A DNA stretch of 64,000 nt, taken from Morella rubra. Lineage: Eukaryota; Streptophyta; Magnoliopsida; Fagales; Myricaceae. Positions within the stretch are counted from its first letter, which is position 1. Each line of letters begins with the position of its first letter. The stretch lies in the NCBI GenBank assembly GCA_003952965.2, contig CM025850.1:3335269-3399268 (forward strand), given 5' to 3'. The translations under genes were made by a program, and so were the position numbers. Of this stretch, positions 61,500 through 64,000 are shown piece by piece. The notes beneath the pieces were generated by a model. The model was not told where the DNA came from, ran no database searches, and was given only the letters and a program-made list of their open reading frames with translations.

Positions 61500-62060
61500 C
61501 ACTTACTCGCCCTAAGAACCAATCCGAAAATTGTTCCTCATGCATACGAGAAATATTACCAACTCCTTGCGCGCGAAGTTCGTCCATGTGTTCACTGTAA
61601 TGATAAGGTTAATCAACGACTGTATATTATAGAAAACCTATGAAATTTTATTTTACTTACTCTAAGTAGTTGCTGATGCCTTTGCAATTGTTCAGCACAA
61701 ACCACCGAGCTTTCTTGAACTCTATTCGGTCTATGTCATGTCCTTTTCCAGCCCTAGCAATCTAATTCTTTGAGTGAACACATCCAATGACCTTTCTGGT
61801 ATCTCCATTTTGCCGTCAGAATCGTAGTTTCGATCTCTGCGATTAAACACTGTTTCGACCCCTCGGAGGTATTGGGAACAAAATGTCAAATACTCATTCT
61901 CAATATATGCTTCTGCAATCGACCCTTCGGGACAAGACTTATTTTTCACATTCCGTTTTGAGCGACCCATCAACCGTTCAACTGGATACATCCATCTGTA
62001 TTGCACTGGTCCAGCAAGCATTGCTTCGCGCAGTAAGTGGACCGCCAAATGCATCATCAT
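61500..62060 (-). pseudogene. DUF4218 region of the CACTA transposase
   Basis: The frame 61731-62060 reads MHLAVHLLREAMLAGPVQYR, then WMYPVERLMGRSKRNVKNKS and CPEGSIAEAYIENEYLTFC. This is the conserved core of DUF4218, which follows TNP2 in CACTA elements. Further matching sequence continues to about 61500 in another frame. Confidence 0.8.
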
Positions 62061-62099
62061 GTAAAAAAAGAGGGTGGAAAAATCATTTCAACTTGCATA

Positions 62100-63991
62100 A
62101 AATTATCTCGATATCTTCTGACATCCTCTGCAATACATAAATCTTCAACGTACGAAAACACAACTCTCGAAAAAAAAAACATAATTCAAATTCAGTCAAT
62201 GCGCCACACACGTCTTCCTTCAACAACCCTCGGATCATCACTGGAAGAACCCTCTATAAGAACACATGACAATCATGACTTTTCATTCCAAAACCTTCAA
62301 CTCATCTAGATTCACACAACGTGAAATCTCAGCTGCATAACCATCGGGAAACCTAACATCTTTTAACCACTCACAGGCCCTCCTTCACTCTTCCCAAATT
62401 AAAGTATACACCGCTTGAGGCATCAATTCAACCCGACCGTCATGCACCAAGTGCAAGTCTTTTTTGACCCCCATTTCAGCTAAATCTCTACGTGCACCCG
62501 CTGAATCTCTGGTCTTGAACTCGATATTCATCACCGTCCCGATCACGTTGTCACATATGTTCTTTTCGATGTGCATCACGTCCAAGTTATGCCGTAACCC
62601 TAATGTACTCCAATACGGCAGTTGAAAAAATATGTTCTTCTTCGTCCAATTCAAACATTCCGATGATTGTTTCTTCTTTCCCCTATTCTTCCCTACGCTT
62701 TACCAAAGATAGTCTCCCCGACATGCGTCAATTGTTCCAATATGTCCTCACCAGTTAACTCCTCAGGCGGAAGTCTATGTTCTTCTTTCCCATTGAACGT
62801 ATCTACATCATATCTCTATACATGCCCCGGTGTCAAATATCTCCTATGACCCATATAACACATTCTTCTTCCCGTACTTCAACCACTTATATTCAGTGTC
62901 TAAATTACACTTTGGACATGCCAACTTCCCATTGGTACTCCATCCAAATAAATTGGCATATAGTGGAAAATCATTTATGGTCCACATCAAAGCTGCATGC
63001 ATCTTAAATGTCGTCCCATCTGAAGCGTCATGTGTCTCAACTCCATCTTCCCATAGTTGTTTCAACTCTTCCACTAAGGGTCGAAGATATACATCTATAT
63101 CATTTCCCAGTGACTTTCGACCCGGATCAGAAGAGTCATTAGTGAAAATGAGACCTTCATACACCTCCATAGGGGTAAATTATATGGAAACACAACGACC
63201 GGCCAAATACTGTACGCATTGCTCATGTTTTCCGAACGAATTAAACCCGTCAGAAGTAAGACCAAGGCGGACGTTGTAGGCATCTTGAGCAAACCAATCG
63301 TGGTCCTTATCAAAATTCTTCCAAACCAATGAATCTGCAGGATGCCACAAACTCTCCCCATCATCGACCCGTTTTTCCTTATGCCATCTAATGTCAATTG
63401 CTACATCTTTTGTGGTAAACAAACATTTAAGTCTAGGGATTAAAGGAGAAATGATGCAACACTTTTCTGGAATTCGATTGCGCAAATCATTTTCGAATTT
63501 CCACCAGGACACCCCACATACCGGACATCTTTCTAACTCACTGTTTTCTTTCCAAAACAACACACAATCATTCTGACATGCATGGATTTTATCATAACTA
63601 AACCCAAGATCCTTTCGCAATTGTTTCGCCTCGTAATACGATCCCGGTAACGTCTCCCCCTCTGGCAACGCCTCCTTAATCAACTGTAATACCATATCAA
63701 ATGCCTTAACCGACAACTTATTCTCCGACTTCACATGCAACAACCGGACTGTAAATGACAACTTACTAAACTTGGTACATCCAGGATACAATTCATGTTC
63801 TGCCTCTTCCCATAATTTATTAAGTGGTGTCGAAGCCTTCGGTCCCCAAGTGGGGTTTTCCTTAATATTAGGGTTCTCCGTTTCAACCTTGCCGCCCCAC
63901 CATCTAATCCGGCACGAACATCGGTTAACATTTCCTCCATTCTATCAGAGTTATCTCCCTCTAAATCATCATCACTATATGGTAAGCTCAC
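62100..63991 (-). pseudogene. TNP2 (Transposase_21) domain of the CACTA transposase, frame broken
   Basis: In minus-strand order: 63180-63791 (LIKEALPEGETLPGSYYEAK, ACQNDCVLFWKE, CPVCGVSWWKF, WHPADSLVWKNFDKDHDWFA, YNVRLGLTSDGFNSFGKHEQ), then 63095-63397 in another frame (YSIWPVVVFPYNLPLW), then 62844-63170 (GNDIDVYLRPLVEELKQLWE, FKMHAALMWTINDFPLYANL, GKLACPKC), then 62385-62654 (GLRHNLDVMHIEKNICDNVI). All are classic TNP2 blocks in the right order. At least two frame changes fall between 63300 and 63130, and another precedes 63791. The N-terminal Transpos_assoc zinc domain would lie beyond the window. Confidence 0.88.
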
Positions 63992-64000
63992 ACTGGACTC

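Larger units (their letters stand above)
59851..64000 (-). mobile_element. CACTA (En/Spm) DNA transposon, decayed, running off the right edge
   Basis: Minus-strand order from the right edge: TNP2-type transposase, DUF4218 region, DUF4216 region, then a Ptta/En-Spm region against the gap. This is the gene order of autonomous plant CACTA elements. Neither terminus is visible: one is in the gap, the other lies beyond 64000. The transposase frame is interrupted several times, so the copy looks inactive. Confidence 0.88.

Noticed and set aside
1-64000. CRISPR arrays, phage, defence or toxin systems
   Set aside because: None seen. The repeats present are transposon remnants, tandem duplications and a minisatellite in a plant genome.

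Overview
The window is nuclear DNA of a flowering plant, most likely a woody or herbaceous eudicot. Genes are split by many GT-AG introns, intergenic DNA is AT-rich, and the recognisable proteins are plant families: a Mei2-like RNA-binding protein, a plastid-type RimM protein, UTP7/WDR46, SRG1-type 2-oxoglutarate oxygenases and a CACTA transposon. Nothing prokaryotic, viral or CRISPR-like is present. I cannot name the species.

Layout. 0-2.4 kb: start of a gene reading off the left edge, one small inverted-repeat element and AT-rich DNA. 2.4-9.4 kb: Mei2-like gene on the minus strand, eleven coding exons giving 857 codons, with a long intron-bearing leader. 9.4-15.9 kb: AT-rich intergenic DNA with two LTR fossils. 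15.9-23.1 kb: RimM-family gene on the plus strand, eleven exons, 717 codons, with a UDP-sugar-pyrophosphorylase-like C-terminal half. 24.3-31.9 kb: N-terminal third of UTP7/WDR46 (ribosome biogenesis), cut by a 1000-N gap at 31885-32884.

34.5-56.8 kb holds a cluster of four SRG1-like oxygenase loci: A, B and C on the minus strand, D on the plus strand. All share the same three introns. B and C lie in a 5.1 kb tandem repeat whose copies are almost identical. C carries a one-base deletion in exon 1. The DNA upstream of D occurs again downstream of D (57.55-59.75 kb), where it runs into a 103-N gap instead of a gene. From the gap to the right edge is a decayed CACTA (En/Spm) transposon on the minus strand.

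Genes and roles. The first three loci are housekeeping or developmental: RNA binding in meiosis and growth, organelle ribosome maturation, and 18S rRNA processing. The oxygenase cluster is the accessory part and looks like a recently expanding specialised-metabolism family. Two duplications, several small DNA elements and the CACTA element show a locus that is still being rearranged. The almost perfect B/C repeat and the nearby gaps also leave room for assembly error, and this should be settled first.
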